From: Lapillicoccus jejuensis
GTDB lineage: Bacteria; Actinomycetota; Actinomycetes; Actinomycetales; Dermatophilaceae
NCBI RefSeq assembly: GCF_006715055.1
Contig: NZ_VFMN01000001.1
Location: 682,001 to 746,000 of the forward strand
DNA length: 64,000 nt
Direction: 5' to 3'
Shown: positions 27,930 to 39,876 of the stretch, piece by piece
How the letters are laid out: every line of letters starts with the position of its first letter
How positions within the stretch are numbered: the stretch's first letter is position 1
Made by a program: the position numbers and the translations under genes
The notes under the pieces: model-generated
The model's database searches: none
Told to the model about the DNA's origin: nothing
What the model saw: only the letters and a program-made list of their open reading frames with translations

Positions 27930-28964
27930 TCAGCCGACGCGGTCGGTGACCGAGATGACGAGGGTCTGCAGCGCCGTCCGGGCGTCGGACTCCGGCAGCC
28001 CGTCGAGCAGGGCGGCAGCCTCGCGGCCGACCTCCTGGGTGTCGCGGTGCGCCTGCTCGAGCGCCGGGTGGGCGCGCAGCAGCCGCAGCGCCTCGTCCAG
28101 GAGCGCCGGGTCGCGCAGGTCCTCGTGGCGGGCCGGGTCGAGCAGCGCGCGCAGCCGCCCGCTCCCCTCGTCGGTGGTCGCGAGGGCGTGCAGCACCGGC
28201 AGCGTCGCCTTGCCCTCGCGCAGGTCGGTACCGGGCACCTTGCCCGACTCCTCGGCGTCGGAGGCGACGTCGATGAGGTCGTCGGCGAGCTGGAAGGCCA
28301 CGCCCAACCGCTCGCCGTACGACGTCAGCAGGCTCACCGTCCGCTCGTCGGCGCCGCCGAACATCGCGCCGTACCGCGCGGCGGTGGCGATGAGGGCCCC
28401 CGTCTTGTCGGCGAGGACGCCGAGGTAGTACCCGACCGGGTCGGCGCCGGCCGGCGCGGGCCGGTCGTCGCGGATCTGCCCCGAGCACAGGCGCACGAAG
28501 GTGCGGGCCTGGATGCGGACCGCCTCCGGTCCGAGGTCGGCGACGATCTCGGACGCCTTGCCGAAGAGCAGGTCGCCGACGAGGATCGCCGTCGAGTTGT
28601 CGTAGCGGGCGTTGGCGCTGGCCACCCCGCGGCGCACGGACGCCTCGTCCATGACGTCGTCGTGGTAGAGCGAGGCCAGGTGGGTCAGCTCGACGCCGGC
28701 CGCGGCGGCCACGACGTCGTCGGAGGCCGGCGCGCCACCCGCCGGGCCGAGCTCGGCGGCGAGGAGCGTGAGCAGCGGGCGGACCCGCTTGCCGCCGGCC
28801 AGGGTGAGGTGGGCCGAGGCCTCCGCGATGAGCGGGTCGTCGTGGTCGACGACCTGCCGCAGGAGCGCCTCGACCCGCTCCAGCCCGTCCTGCAGCCGGT
28901 TCGCCAGGGCCGGGGTGACCCCGGGCAGGGCGAGGACGGGCGGGGTGGCGGGGGTGGTCGTCAC
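27930..28964 (-). CDS. polyprenyl diphosphate synthase
   Basis: All-trans prenyltransferase of 344 residues that builds the long isoprenoid tail of menaquinone. Motifs: LAGGKRVRPLLTLL, the first Asp-rich motif YHDDVMDEASVRRG, and the second FQLADDLIDVASDAEESGK. The Ala/Ser residues before the first motif suggest a long-chain product (hepta- to nonaprenyl). The GTG start overlaps the nuoN stop (GTGA), so it is the last gene of the nuo operon. Coupling quinone-tail synthesis to complex I is a known actinobacterial arrangement. A strong hairpin follows the stop. Confidence 0.92.
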   Translation of the reverse strand: MTTTPATPPVLALPGVTPALANRLQDGLERVEALLRQVVDHDDPLIAEASAHLTLAGGKRVRPLLTLLAAELGPAGGAPASDDVVAAAAGVELTHLASLYHDDVMDEASVRRGVASANARYDNSTAILVGDLLFGKASEIVADLGPEAVRIQARTFVRLCSGQIRDDRPAPAGADPVGYYLGVLADKTGALIATAARYGAMFGGADERTVSLLTSYGERLGVAFQLADDLIDVASDAEESGKVPGTDLREGKATLPVLHALATTDEGSGRLRALLDPARHEDLRDPALLDEALRLLRAHPALEQAHRDTQEVGREAAALLDGLPESDARTALQTLVISVTDRVG

Positions 28965-30559
28965 CGGATGAACTGCGAGGCGTCGTTCGCCAGCTGGAGC
29001 AGCTGGCTGGGCCACACGCCCAGGACCAGCGTGAGCGCCGCGCCGAAGGTGATGGCCACCGTCGTCATCGCCGACGGGCTGACGACGGCGACGTTGTCGG
29101 CCGCGCCGTCGGCCCGGTCGGTGAAGTACATGAGCACGATGACCCGGGCGTAGACGAACACCGTGATGGCGCTGCAGACGAGGCCGACGACGACCATCGT
29201 CGTGCCCATCCCGCCGGACCTCAGGGCCGGGGCGAAGACGGCGAACTTCGAGGTGAAGCCCGACGTCAGCGGGATGCCGGCGAAGGCGAGCAGCAGGAAG
29301 GCGAACGCCGTCGCGGTCCACGGGTGGCGCTTGCCGAGCCCGGCCCACTGCGACAGGTGCGTGGCCTCCGCGCCGTCCGCGCGGACGATCCCGACGATGC
29401 CGAAGGCGGCGATCGTGGCCAGGCCGTAGGCGACGAGGTAGAACATCACGCCGCCGACGCCGACCTTGTCGAAGGCCAGGACGCCGGTGAGGATGAAGCC
29501 CGCGTGGGCGATCGAGGAGTAGGCCAGCAGCCGCTTGACGTCCGTCTGCGTCACCGACAGGACCGCGCCGACGACCATGGTGAGGATGGCGACGGCCGCG
29601 ATGCCCGGGGCCCAGCTCCACCGGTCGCCGGCGATGCCGACGTAGACCAGGCGCAGGATCGCGCCGAACGCGGCGAGCTTGGTCGCAGCGGCCATGAAGC
29701 CGGTGACCGGGGTCGGGGCGCCCTGGTAGACGTCCGGGGTCCAGGCGTGGAACGGGACGGCGCCGACCTTGAAGAGCAGGCCGACGGCGACGAGCACGAC
29801 GCCCGGCAGCAACAGGCCGTCGAGCTGCGAGCCGCTCGTGCCGATCGCCTCGGCGATGTCCGGCAGGTAGACCGAGCCGGCGAAACCGAAGAGCAGCGCC
29901 GAGCCGAAGAGGAAGAACGCGGACGAGAACGCGCCGAGGAGGAAGTACTTGAGCGACGCCTCCTGCGACAGCAGCCGCCGCCGCCGGGCGAGCCCGGTGA
30001 GGATGTAGAGCGGCAGCGAGAGGACCTCGAGCGCGATGAACATCGTCAGCAGGTCCCCGGCGGCCGGGAACAGCAGCATGCCGACGACCGCGAAGAGGGT
30101 CAGCGGGAAGACCTCGGAGGTCATCGCCCCGGCCCGGTCGGCCAGCGCCTCGGCCGGGGAGCCCGGCGTCGCCGCGCCCATCGGGGTGAAGGCGTCGGCG
30201 CCCCGACCACCGAGGCGCTCGGCCATCGTCAGCACGCCGAGGACGGCGAAGACGAGGATCGTGCCCTGGAGGAAGAGGGCCGGGCCGTCGACGACGACCG
30301 AGCCGAGGATGACGCCGGTGCTGCCCTTGACCCCGGCCGTCGCCGTCTGGTGGTGCACCGACAGCAGGACGAGGACGAGGAAGGCGGCGACGAGGCCGAC
30401 GAGGGTCAGCGCGACCTGGGTGACGTAGCGCGCGGCGCGCGGGACGAAGGCCTCGACGAGCACGCCGAGCAGCGCGGTGCCGACGACGACGAGGACCGGC
30501 GCCAGCGCGGCGTAGTCGATCGACGCCGTCGTGAACGTCGCGGCGGGGAGGGCGGGCAT
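28961..30559 (-). CDS. nuoN: NADH-quinone oxidoreductase subunit N
   Basis: Antiporter-like proton-pumping subunit of complex I, 532 residues with about 14 helices. Motifs: FIALEVLSLPLYILTGLARR (helix-5 glutamate), GLLFKVGAVPFHAWTPDVYQ (key lysine), GAPTPVTGFMAAATKLAAFG and DVKRLLAYSSIAHAGF. A loop of about 60 residues rich in Ala/Gly precedes helix 5. Its ATG overlaps the nuoM stop. Confidence 0.95.
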   Translation of the reverse strand: MPALPAATFTTASIDYAALAPVLVVVGTALLGVLVEAFVPRAARYVTQVALTLVGLVAAFLVLVLLSVHHQTATAGVKGSTGVILGSVVVDGPALFLQGTILVFAVLGVLTMAERLGGRGADAFTPMGAATPGSPAEALADRAGAMTSEVFPLTLFAVVGMLLFPAAGDLLTMFIALEVLSLPLYILTGLARRRRLLSQEASLKYFLLGAFSSAFFLFGSALLFGFAGSVYLPDIAEAIGTSGSQLDGLLLPGVVLVAVGLLFKVGAVPFHAWTPDVYQGAPTPVTGFMAAATKLAAFGAILRLVYVGIAGDRWSWAPGIAAVAILTMVVGAVLSVTQTDVKRLLAYSSIAHAGFILTGVLAFDKVGVGGVMFYLVAYGLATIAAFGIVGIVRADGAEATHLSQWAGLGKRHPWTATAFAFLLLAFAGIPLTSGFTSKFAVFAPALRSGGMGTTMVVVGLVCSAITVFVYARVIVLMYFTDRADGAADNVAVVSPSAMTTVAITFGAALTLVLGVWPSQLLQLANDASQFIR

Positions 30560-32094
30560 CACTTCGAGGCTCCTTCGGCGGACCCGGGCACCACCGGCGC
30601 CGGGTCGCTGACCTTGACGTACCCCAGCGTCGTGGAGATCGCCGGGTTGACGATGTCCGTGACCGGCTTCGGGTAGAAGCCGAGCACGAGGAAGATCGCG
30701 ATGATCGGCGCGACGACCCACTTCTCGCGCAGGGCGAGGTCGGGGGTGCCGTCCAGGCCCTCCGGGCGGGGACCGGTCATCATCCGCTGGTACATGAGCA
30801 GGATGTAGAGCGCGGCGAGGATGATGCCCACCGTCGCGATGACCGCCGGCGCCGGGTAGCGCTGGAAGATGCCGATGAGGGTCGTGATCTCGGCGAGGAA
30901 CGAGCCCATGCCGGGCAGCGCGAGGCCGGCGAGCCCGGCGACGAGGAAGACGCCCGCGAGCGCCGGCGTGAGCCGCTGCCAGCCGCCGTAGTCCTCGATC
31001 CGCTTGCTCCCCCGCCGGCTGACGAGCATGCCGGCTACGAGGAACAGGGCGGCCGTCGTGAAGCCGTGGTTGACCATGTAGAGCGTCGCCCCGGTGCCGC
31101 CGGTCGTCGTCATGGCGAAGATGCCGAGGACGATGAAGCCGAAGTGGCTGATCGAGGTGTAGGCGATCAGGCGCATCGCGTCCTGCTGACCGATGGCCAG
31201 CAGGGCGCCGTACAGGACCGAGATCACCGCGAGCGTGATGACGACCGGGGTGGCCCACTTGCTGGCCTCGGGGAACAGCTGGAGGCAGAAGCGGATCATC
31301 CCGTAGGTGCCGACCTTGTCCAGGACGCCGACGAGCAGCGTCGCCGTGGCCGGGCGGGCCTCGGTCGCCGCGTCGGGCAGCCAGGTGTGGACCGGGAACA
31401 TCGGCGCCTTGACCGCGAAGGCGAAGAAGAATCCGAGGAACAGCCAGCGACCCGCCTCGACGCTGAGCGGGAGACCGGTCAGCTTGGTGACGAGGAAGCC
31501 GTCCGGGCCACCCGGGCCCTGGACGTAGAGGCCGATGACGGCGGCGAGCATGATGAGCCCGCCGAGCAGCGAGAACAGCAGGAACTTCACCGCGGCGTAC
31601 TGCCGACGCTGGCCGCCGTACTGCCCGATGAGGAAGTACACCGGGATGAGCATCGCCTCGAAGAAGACGTAGAACAGGAAGACGTCCGTGGCGGCGAAGA
31701 CGCCGACCATGAAGGTCTCCAGCACGAGCATGAGGGCGAAGTAGCCCTTCTCGCGCGTCGTGCCCTGCTCCTCGACGGGCAGGTCGCGGAAGGCCGCGAG
31801 GATGCAGATCGGGGCGAGCACGACCGACATGAGGATGAGCGCGAGCGCCAGCCCGTCGACGCCGAGCGCGTAGCTGACGCCGAACTGCGGGATCCACTGG
31901 TGCTGCTCGGTGAGCTGGAACTGCTGGCTGGAGCCGGTCTTGAACTGCGTCGCCGCGACGACCGACACGACGAGCGTCAGCAGCGAGAAGGCGAGCGCGG
32001 TGACCTTGGCCCGCGCGGCGGGCAGCAGGACGACGGCGACGGCACCGACCAGCGGGACGGCGCCCATGATCGTGAGCCAGGGGACGTTGGACAT
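30559..32094 (-). CDS. nuoM: NADH-quinone oxidoreductase subunit M
   Basis: Antiporter-like proton-pumping subunit, 511 residues. Motifs: FYVFFEAMLIPVYFLIGQYG (glutamate helix), FAFAVKAPMFPVHTWLPDAA (lysine helix) and TYGMIRFCLQLFPEAS. The ATG at 32094 overlaps the nuoL stop by one base. Conserved residues are complete. Confidence 0.95.
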   Translation of the reverse strand: MSNVPWLTIMGAVPLVGAVAVVLLPAARAKVTALAFSLLTLVVSVVAATQFKTGSSQQFQLTEQHQWIPQFGVSYALGVDGLALALILMSVVLAPICILAAFRDLPVEEQGTTREKGYFALMLVLETFMVGVFAATDVFLFYVFFEAMLIPVYFLIGQYGGQRRQYAAVKFLLFSLLGGLIMLAAVIGLYVQGPGGPDGFLVTKLTGLPLSVEAGRWLFLGFFFAFAVKAPMFPVHTWLPDAATEARPATATLLVGVLDKVGTYGMIRFCLQLFPEASKWATPVVITLAVISVLYGALLAIGQQDAMRLIAYTSISHFGFIVLGIFAMTTTGGTGATLYMVNHGFTTAALFLVAGMLVSRRGSKRIEDYGGWQRLTPALAGVFLVAGLAGLALPGMGSFLAEITTLIGIFQRYPAPAVIATVGIILAALYILLMYQRMMTGPRPEGLDGTPDLALREKWVVAPIIAIFLVLGFYPKPVTDIVNPAISTTLGYVKVSDPAPVVPGSAEGASK

Positions 32095-34001
32095 CACTGC
32101 ATCACCCACAGGGCTCCGAGGACGACGACGACGCCGGCGAGCATCGTCAGGGCGTAGGAGCGCACGTAGCCGTTCTGCACCTTGCGCAGGCGGGCCGACG
32201 TCCCCCCGATCAGGGCGGCGAGGCCGCCGGCCGCACCGTCGATCCCGCGGTTGTCGGTGAACACGAGCGAGCGGGTCAGGTGCAGGCCCGGGCGCATGAG
32301 GATCCCCTCGTTGACGGCGTCCTGGTAGAGGTCGACGCGGGCGGCCCGGGTGGCGAGGCTGCCGCGCGGCGCGGTGGTCGGCACGCTGTCGCGCCAGTAG
32401 CGCATCCAGGCCAGGCCGGCACCGGCGGCGACGAGCACCAGGGTGAGGACGGTGATGACGATGGGTGCGAGGACCGGCTCGTGCTCGGCCGACTCGCTGA
32501 CCCCCAGGGCCGGGTCGAGCCAGCCGGTGATGATCCCCGTCGGGCCGAGGGCCGCACCGAGGAAGGCGGAGCCGACCGCGAGGACCATCATCGGGACGGT
32601 CATCGTCAGGGGCGACTCGTGCGGGTGGACGTCGTCGGTCCACCGCTTCTTGCCGTGGAAGGTCATGAAGAACATCCGCGACATGTAGAACGCCGTGATG
32701 CCGGCGCCGACGAGCGCGGTGAGGCCGAAGACCCAGGGGCGCCAGCCCTCGCCGACGAAGGCCGACTCGATGATCTTGTCCTTGGACCAGAAGCCGGACA
32801 GGAGCGGGAAGCCGATGATGGCGAGGAAGCCGAGGCCGAAGGTCGCCCAGGTGATCCGCTGCACCGTCCACAGCCCGCCGAAGCGGCGCATGTTGACCTG
32901 GTCGTTCATGCCGTGCATGACCGACCCGGCCCCGAGGAACATCCCGGCCTTGAAGAAGCCGTGCGTGAGCAGGTGGAAGATCGCGAAGGCGTACCCGACC
33001 GGGCCGAGCCCGGCGGCCAGCATCATGTAGCCGATCTGGCTCATCGTCGACGCGGCGAGCGCCTTCTTCAGGTCGTCCTTCGCGCAGCCGACGATCGCCC
33101 CGAAGACCAGCGTGATGGCGCCGACGATGACGACGAGCAGCTGCGCGGTGGGCGCGCCCTCGAAGATGACGTGGCTGCGCACGACGAGGTAGACCCCGGC
33201 GGTGACCATCGTCGCGGCGTGGATGAGGGCCGAGACCGGCGTCGGGCCGGCCATCGCGTCGCCCAGCCAGCTCTGCAGCGGGAACTGCGCCGACTTGCCG
33301 CAGGCGCCGAGCAGCAGCATGAGGCCGATGACGGTCAGGCCCGCCTGGCTCGCCTTGTCCGCGTTGGCGAAGACCGACGCGTAGTCGACCTTCCCGAACT
33401 GGAAGACCATCGTCATGATCGCGATGGACAGGCCGAGGTCACCGACGCGGTTGGCGACGAACGCCTTGTTGGCCGCGGACGCGTAGCTCGGGTTGTAGTT
33501 CCAGAACCCGATGAGCAGGTACGACGCGAGACCCACGCCCTCCCAGCCGACGTACAGCAGGAGGTAGCTGTCGGCCGTGACGAGCAGCAGCATCGCCGCG
33601 ACGAAGAGGTTGAGGTAGGCGAAGAACCGGCGCTTGTCCTTGTCGTGCTCCATGTAGCCCAGGGAGTAGACGTGGATGAGCGAGCCGACGAACGTGATGA
33701 GCAGGACGAACACGACCGAGAGCGGGTCGAGCAGCTGCCCGGCGTCGAGGGTGAAGGAGCCGACCGAGATGAACGGGAACAGGTGCAGGTGCATGGCCCG
33801 GTCGCCCTCGGGGCGGCCGGCCATCGCGATGACGACGAGCAGGCCGACGACGAAGGCGCCCCAGGAGAGCACGGTCGCGAGGTAGGGACCCCACGAGTTG
33901 GTGCGCCTCCCCCCGAGGAGCAGGATCGCGGCCCCGAGCGCCGGCAGGGCGACGAGGAGCCAGGCGTACGACGTGACGCCTGACGCGGTGATGGTGTGCA
34001 A
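32094..34001 (-). CDS. nuoL: NADH-quinone oxidoreductase subunit L
   Basis: Largest antiporter-like subunit with the lateral helix, 635 residues. Motifs: [57 protein letters not shown] and [16 protein letters not shown]. The reading frame begins with an unusual TTG at 34001 (MHTITASGV...), preceded by GGAG about ten bases upstream. A 15-base gap separates it from nuoK, the only non-overlapping junction downstream of nuoB in this operon. Confidence 0.93.
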   Translation of the reverse strand: MHTITASGVTSYAWLLVALPALGAAILLLGGRRTNSWGPYLATVLSWGAFVVGLLVVIAMAGRPEGDRAMHLHLFPFISVGSFTLDAGQLLDPLSVVFVLLITFVGSLIHVYSLGYMEHDKDKRRFFAYLNLFVAAMLLLVTADSYLLLYVGWEGVGLASYLLIGFWNYNPSYASAANKAFVANRVGDLGLSIAIMTMVFQFGKVDYASVFANADKASQAGLTVIGLMLLLGACGKSAQFPLQSWLGDAMAGPTPVSALIHAATMVTAGVYLVVRSHVIFEGAPTAQLLVVIVGAITLVFGAIVGCAKDDLKKALAASTMSQIGYMMLAAGLGPVGYAFAIFHLLTHGFFKAGMFLGAGSVMHGMNDQVNMRRFGGLWTVQRITWATFGLGFLAIIGFPLLSGFWSKDKIIESAFVGEGWRPWVFGLTALVGAGITAFYMSRMFFMTFHGKKRWTDDVHPHESPLTMTVPMMVLAVGSAFLGAALGPTGIITGWLDPALGVSESAEHEPVLAPIVITVLTLVLVAAGAGLAWMRYWRDSVPTTAPRGSLATRAARVDLYQDAVNEGILMRPGLHLTRSLVFTDNRGIDGAAGGLAALIGGTSARLRKVQNGYVRSYALTMLAGVVVVLGALWVMQ

Positions 34002-34016
34002 GCCTCGGCGCTCCTT

Positions 34017-34316
34017 CTACAGCTTCAGCAGGTTGGCGTCGTCGACCGAGGCCGACCGGCGGGCGCGGAAGATCGCCATGATGATCGCGAGGCCGACGAC
34101 GACCTCCGCGGCGGCGACGACCATGACGAAGAGGGCGATGACCTGCCCGTCCAGCGACCCGTGGATCCGCGCGAAGGTGACGAACGCGAGGTTCGTCGCG
34201 TTCAGCATGAGCTCGACGCCCATGAACACGATGATCGCGTTGCGGCGCAGCAGGACCGTGGCCCCGCCGATCGCGAAGAGGATCGCCGACAGGTAGATGT
34301 ACCAGATGAGGTTCAC
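34017..34316 (-). CDS. nuoK: NADH-quinone oxidoreductase subunit K
   Basis: Small three-helix subunit, 99 residues, standard length. Motifs: [20 protein letters not shown] and [20 protein letters not shown] carry the two conserved glutamates. GTG start overlaps the nuoJ stop (GTGA). Confidence 0.95.
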   Translation of the reverse strand: MNLIWYIYLSAILFAIGGATVLLRRNAIIVFMGVELMLNATNLAFVTFARIHGSLDGQVIALFVMVVAAAEVVVGLAIIMAIFRARRSASVDDANLLKL

Positions 34317-35098
34317 CGGGTGATGCCTTCCTCGATCTCGGCCTCGATGGCCGCCTCGGCGGCGTGGTAGTCGTCGGGGCGGGAGACCTGGTCGCGCGAG
34401 ACGAGCACGCGGGAGACCGACAGGGCGGACGGGGTGCCGTCCGGCAGCAGGGCGGGCGTGTCGACGGCGTTGTGGCGCGCGTAGACGCCCGGCGCGGGCA
34501 GGCCGGCGACGAACTTGTTCTCGCGGACGCGGCGCTCGGCCCACTCGCGCTGGCCGAGCTTCTCGCCGAGCCGCTCGCGGTGGGCGAGGACCATGGCGCC
34601 GATCGCGGCGGTGATGAGCAGGGCCGAGGTCAGCTCGAAGGCCCAGACGTACTGGCCGAAGATCAGCTGGGCGACACCGGAGACGTTGCCGCCACCGCTG
34701 CCGTCGGCCGGGTTGTTGACCGCGTCGAGCCCGACGGCCGTCGGCAGGGTCGCCGTGCGCAGCGAGGCGAGCATGAGGACGGCCAGGCCGACCCCGAGCA
34801 CCCACGCCCAGGTGCGCTGGCCCTTGATCGTCTCGACGACCGAGTCGGCCGAGTCGACGCCGACGAGCATGAGGACGAAGAGGAAGAGCATCATCACGGC
34901 GCCGGTGTAGACGAACACCTGGACGACGCCGAGGAACGGCGCCGACTCCATGACGTAGAGCACGCCGAGGTTGACCATGACGAAGGCCATGCACAGGGCC
35001 GCGTGGACCGCCTTGCGGGCGAAGATGAGCCCGAGGGCGGCGACGACCATGAGGATCCCGAGGATCCAGAAGGCGACGGCCTCACCGGTGGACGCCAT
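34313..35098 (-). CDS. nuoJ: NADH-quinone oxidoreductase subunit J
   Basis: Membrane subunit of 261 residues, longer than the usual 170-200. The membrane part shows [20 protein letters not shown] and [20 protein letters not shown], then [17 protein letters not shown]. From about residue 180 a soluble, charged C-terminal tail ([20 protein letters not shown]; ending [14 protein letters not shown]) follows, a feature of actinobacterial NuoJ. ATG start overlaps the nuoI stop. Confidence 0.94.
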   Translation of the reverse strand: MASTGEAVAFWILGILMVVAALGLIFARKAVHAALCMAFVMVNLGVLYVMESAPFLGVVQVFVYTGAVMMLFLFVLMLVGVDSADSVVETIKGQRTWAWVLGVGLAVLMLASLRTATLPTAVGLDAVNNPADGSGGGNVSGVAQLIFGQYVWAFELTSALLITAAIGAMVLAHRERLGEKLGQREWAERRVRENKFVAGLPAPGVYARHNAVDTPALLPDGTPSALSVSRVLVSRDQVSRPDDYHAAEAAIEAEIEEGITR

Positions 35099-35856
35099 CA
35101 GGACCTCCTCCTGCTCGCCGCGGAGTCCGTGGGCTTCGCGGGCTCGGTGCCGACGAGGCCGGTGACCTCGTCGGCGTGCTCGGCCACCCAGGTGCGCTGC
35201 TCGTCCGAGGCCGCCGTGACCTTGCCCTGGTAGTAGTCGCGCTCCTCCATGCCGGTCACCATCGGGTGCGGCGCGGGGAGCATGCCCTGCTGGACCGGGG
35301 CGAGCAGCTGGTCCTTGGTGAAGATCAGGTCGGCGCGGTTGTCGTCGGCCAGCTCGTAGTCGTTGGTCATCGTCAGCGCGCGCGTCGGGCAGGCCTCGAT
35401 GCACAGGCCGCAGAAGATGCAGCGCAGGTAGTTGATCTGGTAGACGCGGCCGTAGCGCTCCCCCGGCGAGAAGCGGCCCTGGCCGCCCTCGGAGATGGGG
35501 GTGTCGTCGTTGTTCGCGCCCTCGACGAGGATCGCGTCGGCCGGGCAGGCCCACGCGCACAGCTCGCAGCCGACGCACTTCTCGAGCCCGTCGGGGTGAC
35601 GGTTGAGCTGGTGACGGCCGTGGTAGCGCGGCGCCGTGGGACGCGGCTTCTCCGGGTACTCCTCGGTGAGGACCTTGCGGAACTGGGTCGCGAAGGTCAC
35701 GCCGAAGCCGCCGACGGGGGCGTACCACGGGGGTCGCTTCTCGTCGGTGCCCGACGTGCTCGAGGCGGCCGACGCGCGCCCGTCCCCGGCGGAGGGGACG
35801 GGGCGGCGTACGGGACGCTCGGCGGGCGGCTGGGGCGGGGTGGCGTCGTCAGCCAC
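35098..35856 (-). CDS. nuoI: NADH-quinone oxidoreductase subunit I
   Basis: Peripheral-arm subunit with two [4Fe-4S] clusters, 252 residues. Cysteine motifs: [16 protein letters not shown] and [16 protein letters not shown]. An N-terminal extension of about 45 residues is Pro/Ala/Ser-rich and probably disordered; the C-terminus is also extended. The start overlaps the nuoH stop by 8 bases. Confidence 0.95.
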   Translation of the reverse strand: MADDATPPQPPAERPVRRPVPSAGDGRASAASSTSGTDEKRPPWYAPVGGFGVTFATQFRKVLTEEYPEKPRPTAPRYHGRHQLNRHPDGLEKCVGCELCAWACPADAILVEGANNDDTPISEGGQGRFSPGERYGRVYQINYLRCIFCGLCIEACPTRALTMTNDYELADDNRADLIFTKDQLLAPVQQGMLPAPHPMVTGMEERDYYQGKVTAASDEQRTWVAEHADEVTGLVGTEPAKPTDSAASRRRS

Positions 35857-37294
35857 GACCGTCCTCCTTGGCTCGGGGGATGGGACGGGTGGACGTGCCG
35901 CCGGCGCCGACGGCCGGCGTGCTGCTCGAGCCGACCAGGCCGGCGGTGACCGGGCGGGCGGGCTCGACGAGGCGCTGGCCGGGCAGCGGCGGGACGGGGA
36001 AGCCGCCCGCGAACGGGTCGACCTCGGTCGGGGGCTTGCGCGCCGCGAGCTGCTCCTCCTGCTCGGCCCGCTTGAGGTCCCAGACCCAGGCGCCGGCGAG
36101 GGCCAGCACGGCGATGATGCCGACGACGAAGAGCGTCGCGGTCTGGAACTGCAGGGCGCCGAGGACGAAGGTGCCCTGGCCGAACCAGCCGTTCTGGGCC
36201 CCGCGGATGAAGGCGACGACGACGACCCAGACGAGGGTGCCGGGGATCATCACCTTCCAGCCGAAGCGCATGAACTGGTCGTAGCGCACGCGGGGCAGCG
36301 AGCCGCGGACCCACACGAAGCCCCAGATGAAGAGCCAGAGCTTGGCGGTGAACCACAGGACGCCCCACCAGCCCTCGTTGAACATGCCGCCGTTGATCGA
36401 CGAGATCCCGATCGGGGCGCGCCAGCCGCCGAGGAAGACGGTGGTGGCCAGCGCCGACACGACGAACATGTTGATGTACTCGCCGAGGAAGAACATGGCG
36501 AAGCGCATCGAGGAGTACTCGGTGTGGAAGCCACCGGTCAGCTCGCCCTCGCCCTCGGCGAGGTCGAAGGGCAGCCGGTTGGTCTCGCCGAGCATCGTGA
36601 CGACGTAGACCGCGAAGGACAGGAACGCCGGGATGAAGTACCAGAAGCGGTCCTGCGCGGCGACGATCTGCGAGGTCGACATCGAGCCGCTGTAGAGGAA
36701 CACGGCGACCAGCGCGAGGCCCATGGCGATCTCGTAGGAGATGACCTGGGCGGTCGAGCGCAGACCACCGAGCAGGGGGTACGTCGACCCGGACGACCAG
36801 CCCGCGAGCACGATGCCGTAGACGCCGACCGAGGCGACGGCGAGCACGACGATGACCGCGACCGGCAGGTCGGTGACCTGCAGCGGGGTCAGGTGCCCGA
36901 ACATCCAGGCCTTGTCACCGAACGGGATGATGGCGAAGGAGACGAAGGCCATCGTCGCCGAGATCAGCGGCGCGAGCGTGAACACCACCTTGTCGGCGTT
37001 GGCCGGGGTGATGTCCTCCTTGAGCATGAGCTTCGCGCCGTCGGCCAGGGTCTGCAGGAGGCCGAAGGGGCCGGTGCGGTTCGGGCCGGGACGCTGCTGC
37101 ATGCGACCGATGACGCGACGCTCGAACCAGATGACGAGCAGCGTGCTCAGCAGCAGGTAGACGAACGCCATCAGCGCCTTGACCAGCGACAGCCACCAGG
37201 GGGTGTCGGTGAAGTCGGCCTTCGGCGCCTCCACGCCCGGCAGCGTCGGGAGCGACGAGACCAGGGTGGGGGCGAGGGTGGCGAGCTGGGACAT
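35849..37294 (-). CDS. nuoH: NADH-quinone oxidoreductase subunit H
   Basis: Membrane subunit contributing to the quinone chamber, 481 residues (typical bacterial NuoH is about 325). Motifs: [55 protein letters not shown] and [18 protein letters not shown]. An extra helix and a cytoplasmic Pro/Gly-rich tail of about 60 residues follow the core ([16 protein letters not shown]), typical for actinobacteria. The ATG overlaps the nuoG stop. Confidence 0.95.
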   Translation of the reverse strand: MSQLATLAPTLVSSLPTLPGVEAPKADFTDTPWWLSLVKALMAFVYLLLSTLLVIWFERRVIGRMQQRPGPNRTGPFGLLQTLADGAKLMLKEDITPANADKVVFTLAPLISATMAFVSFAIIPFGDKAWMFGHLTPLQVTDLPVAVIVVLAVASVGVYGIVLAGWSSGSTYPLLGGLRSTAQVISYEIAMGLALVAVFLYSGSMSTSQIVAAQDRFWYFIPAFLSFAVYVVTMLGETNRLPFDLAEGEGELTGGFHTEYSSMRFAMFFLGEYINMFVVSALATTVFLGGWRAPIGISSINGGMFNEGWWGVLWFTAKLWLFIWGFVWVRGSLPRVRYDQFMRFGWKVMIPGTLVWVVVVAFIRGAQNGWFGQGTFVLGALQFQTATLFVVGIIAVLALAGAWVWDLKRAEQEEQLAARKPPTEVDPFAGGFPVPPLPGQRLVEPARPVTAGLVGSSSTPAVGAGGTSTRPIPRAKEDGRG

Positions 37295-39876
37295 CAGCGA
37301 GCCTCCTGCTGGTGGGTGGCCGTCGGCCGGGTCGCCGTCGGCAGGGTCGCGGTGGGCACGGCGGCGCCGGCGACGCGGGTGACGGTGACGGGGTCGCCCC
37401 CCACCGCGCCGAGGGTGGCCCGGACGGCGCAGCCGGCGCTGTTGGTGGGCAGCCACACGACGCCGGGCACGAGGTCGTCGGTGAGGAGGGCCGGCACGCG
37501 CACGCGTCCGCTCCCCCGGCCGGTGGTGACCTCGACGACGTCGCCGTCGGCCACGCCGAGGGCGGCCGCGTCGGTCGGCGAGAGCCGGGCGACGGCGCGC
37601 GGCGCCGTCCCGGCCAGGTGCGGCTCGCCGTCCTGCATCCGGCCCTTGTCGAGCAGGGTGGCCCAGGTCGCGAGGACGAGCTGGCCCTCGGCCGGGGCGG
37701 CGGGCGCCGGCGCGTGGCCGTCGGTGAGGACGGGACGCTCGCCCGACCACGGACCGAGCGCCTCGAACTGCGCGTGGATCTGCGCCTGGGTGCGCGTCTC
37801 GAGGAAGACGTTCATCTCCGAGGCGAGCATGTCCAGGACCCGGTGGTCGCTGAGCGCGTTGGTCTCGAGCGCCGCCGCGAAGGGCCGGAGGCGACCCTCC
37901 CAGTCGACGAACGTGCCGGCCTTCTCGGCGGTCGGCGCGACCGGGAGGACGACGTCGGCGACCTCGGTCACCGCGGAGCGACGGACCTCGAGCGAGACGA
38001 CGAACGTCTTGGCCAGCGCCTCCTCGATGCCCGGCTGCGCCAGGTCGTCGGGGTCGACGCCGCCGACGACGAGGGCGTCGACCGCCCCCCGGCAGGCCGC
38101 GGCGACGATGCCGGCCGTGTCGCGCGCCGGCGAGTCCGGCAGCCCGACGACGTCCCACACCTCGGCGACCTGCGCGCGGGCGGCGGTGTCGGTGACGAGG
38201 CGTCCGCCCGGCAGCAGCGAGCCGAGCGCGCCGGTCTCCAGCGCACCCCGCTCGCCCGAGCGGCGCGGCACCCACGCGAGGCGCGCGCCGGTGCGGGTCG
38301 CCAGCTCGGCGGCCGCGGTGAGCGCCCCCGGCACGGTGGCCAGGCGCTCGCCGACGAGGATGACCCCGCCGTCGGCGAGGGCGGCCTCGGCGGCCGCCCC
38401 GGCCTCGGTGACGCCGAGCGCGGTGAGGGCCACGGCCTCCTGGCCGGGAACCGTCGGCACCAGCGAACCGTTGAGCTTGCGCAGGCCCCGCGAGGTGTAC
38501 GGCGCGATCGCCGTGACCTTCTGGGCGTGGCGACGGACCGCCTTGCGCAGGCGCAGGAAGACGATCGGGCTCTCGTCCTCGGGCTCGAACCCGACGAGCA
38601 GGACGGCCGGGGCGTGCTCGAGGTCGTCGTACGTGATCCCGCCGGCGTCGGGGCCGGTCGAGACGACGTGCGCGGCGAGGAAGTCGGCCTCCTCGGCCGA
38701 GTGCGGCCGGGCGCGGAAGTCGATGTCGTTGGTCTGCAGGGCGATCCGCGCGAACTTGCCGTAGGCGTAGGCGTCCTCGGCGGTGCCGCGGCCGCCGACG
38801 AGCACGCCTGCGGCCTTGGCCCGGCGCAGCCCGGCGGCGGCGACCTCGAGGGCCTCCGGCCACCCGGCGGCCCGCAGCTGGCCGTCCTCGTCGCGCACCA
38901 GCGGGGTCTCGAGACGGTCGGCGAGGGTCGGCCACTGGAAGGCCCAGCGACCCTTGTCGCAGTTCCACTCCTCGTTGACCGCCGGGTCGTCCAGCGCCAT
39001 CCGGCGCAGCACGACGCCGCGGCGGTGGTCGGTGCGCAGCGAGCACCCGGAGGCGCAGCCCTCGCACACCGTCGGCGTGGAGATGAGGTCGAACGGGCGC
39101 GAGCGGAAGCGGTACGCCGCCCCGGTGAGCGCGCCGACCGGGCAGATCTGGACGGTGTTGCCGGAGAAGTAGCTCTCGAAGGGCTGCTCCTCGTAGATGC
39201 CGACCTGCTGCAGCGCCCCGCGCTCGACGAGGGCGATGAACGGGTCACCGGCGATCTGGTCGGAGAAGCGGGTGCAGCGGGCGCACAGCACGCAGCGCTC
39301 GCGGTCGAGCAGCACCTGGGCCGAGATGTGGATCGGCTTGGGGTAGGTGCGCTTGACGTCCTCGAACCGCGACACCGCGCGGCCGTTGCTCATCGCCTGG
39401 TTCTGCAGGGGGCACTCGCCGCCCTTGTCGCAGACGGGGCAGTCGAGCGGGTGGTTGATGAGCAGCAGCTCCATGACGCCGTGCTGCGCCTTGTCGGCGA
39501 CCGGGCTGGTGTTCTGCGTCTTGACCGCCATGCCCTCGGACACCGTGATGGTGCACGAGGCCTGCGGCTTGGGCATCGGGCGCAGCGAGCCGTCGGGGCC
39601 CGGGGTCGCGACCTCGACGAGGCACTGGCGGCAGGCGCCGACCGGCTCCAGCAGCGGGTGGTCGCAGAAGCGCGGGATCTGGATCCCCACCTCCTCGGCG
39701 GCCCGGATGACCAGGGTGCCCTTGGGCACCGAGACGGGGATGCCGTCGATGGTCACGGCGACGCCGTCGGCGACCGCCGGCGCCTGGGCGTTGCCGCCGG
39801 TGCTCACCGAGTTGCCGCCGGACGACGGGCTGTTCGTCGTCGGGCCCACCGCGGGCGAGACGGGTGTCGTCGTCAT
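37294..39876 (-). CDS. nuoG: NADH-quinone oxidoreductase subunit G
   Basis: Large iron-sulfur subunit of the NADH module, 860 residues. The N-terminal domain holds cluster N1b ligands ([20 protein letters not shown]), the HxxxCxxC-type N5 site ([20 protein letters not shown]) and N4 ligands ([29 protein letters not shown]). A molybdopterin-oxidoreductase-like domain follows ([19 protein letters not shown]). The first 30 residues are Pro/Ser/Gly-rich. The C-terminal region has [19 protein letters not shown]-like aspartate-decarboxylase fold. It overlaps both neighbours. Confidence 0.95.
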   Translation of the reverse strand: MTTTPVSPAVGPTTNSPSSGGNSVSTGGNAQAPAVADGVAVTIDGIPVSVPKGTLVIRAAEEVGIQIPRFCDHPLLEPVGACRQCLVEVATPGPDGSLRPMPKPQASCTITVSEGMAVKTQNTSPVADKAQHGVMELLLINHPLDCPVCDKGGECPLQNQAMSNGRAVSRFEDVKRTYPKPIHISAQVLLDRERCVLCARCTRFSDQIAGDPFIALVERGALQQVGIYEEQPFESYFSGNTVQICPVGALTGAAYRFRSRPFDLISTPTVCEGCASGCSLRTDHRRGVVLRRMALDDPAVNEEWNCDKGRWAFQWPTLADRLETPLVRDEDGQLRAAGWPEALEVAAAGLRRAKAAGVLVGGRGTAEDAYAYGKFARIALQTNDIDFRARPHSAEEADFLAAHVVSTGPDAGGITYDDLEHAPAVLLVGFEPEDESPIVFLRLRKAVRRHAQKVTAIAPYTSRGLRKLNGSLVPTVPGQEAVALTALGVTEAGAAAEAALADGGVILVGERLATVPGALTAAAELATRTGARLAWVPRRSGERGALETGALGSLLPGGRLVTDTAARAQVAEVWDVVGLPDSPARDTAGIVAAACRGAVDALVVGGVDPDDLAQPGIEEALAKTFVVSLEVRRSAVTEVADVVLPVAPTAEKAGTFVDWEGRLRPFAAALETNALSDHRVLDMLASEMNVFLETRTQAQIHAQFEALGPWSGERPVLTDGHAPAPAAPAEGQLVLATWATLLDKGRMQDGEPHLAGTAPRAVARLSPTDAAALGVADGDVVEVTTGRGSGRVRVPALLTDDLVPGVVWLPTNSAGCAVRATLGAVGGDPVTVTRVAGAAVPTATLPTATRPTATHQQEAR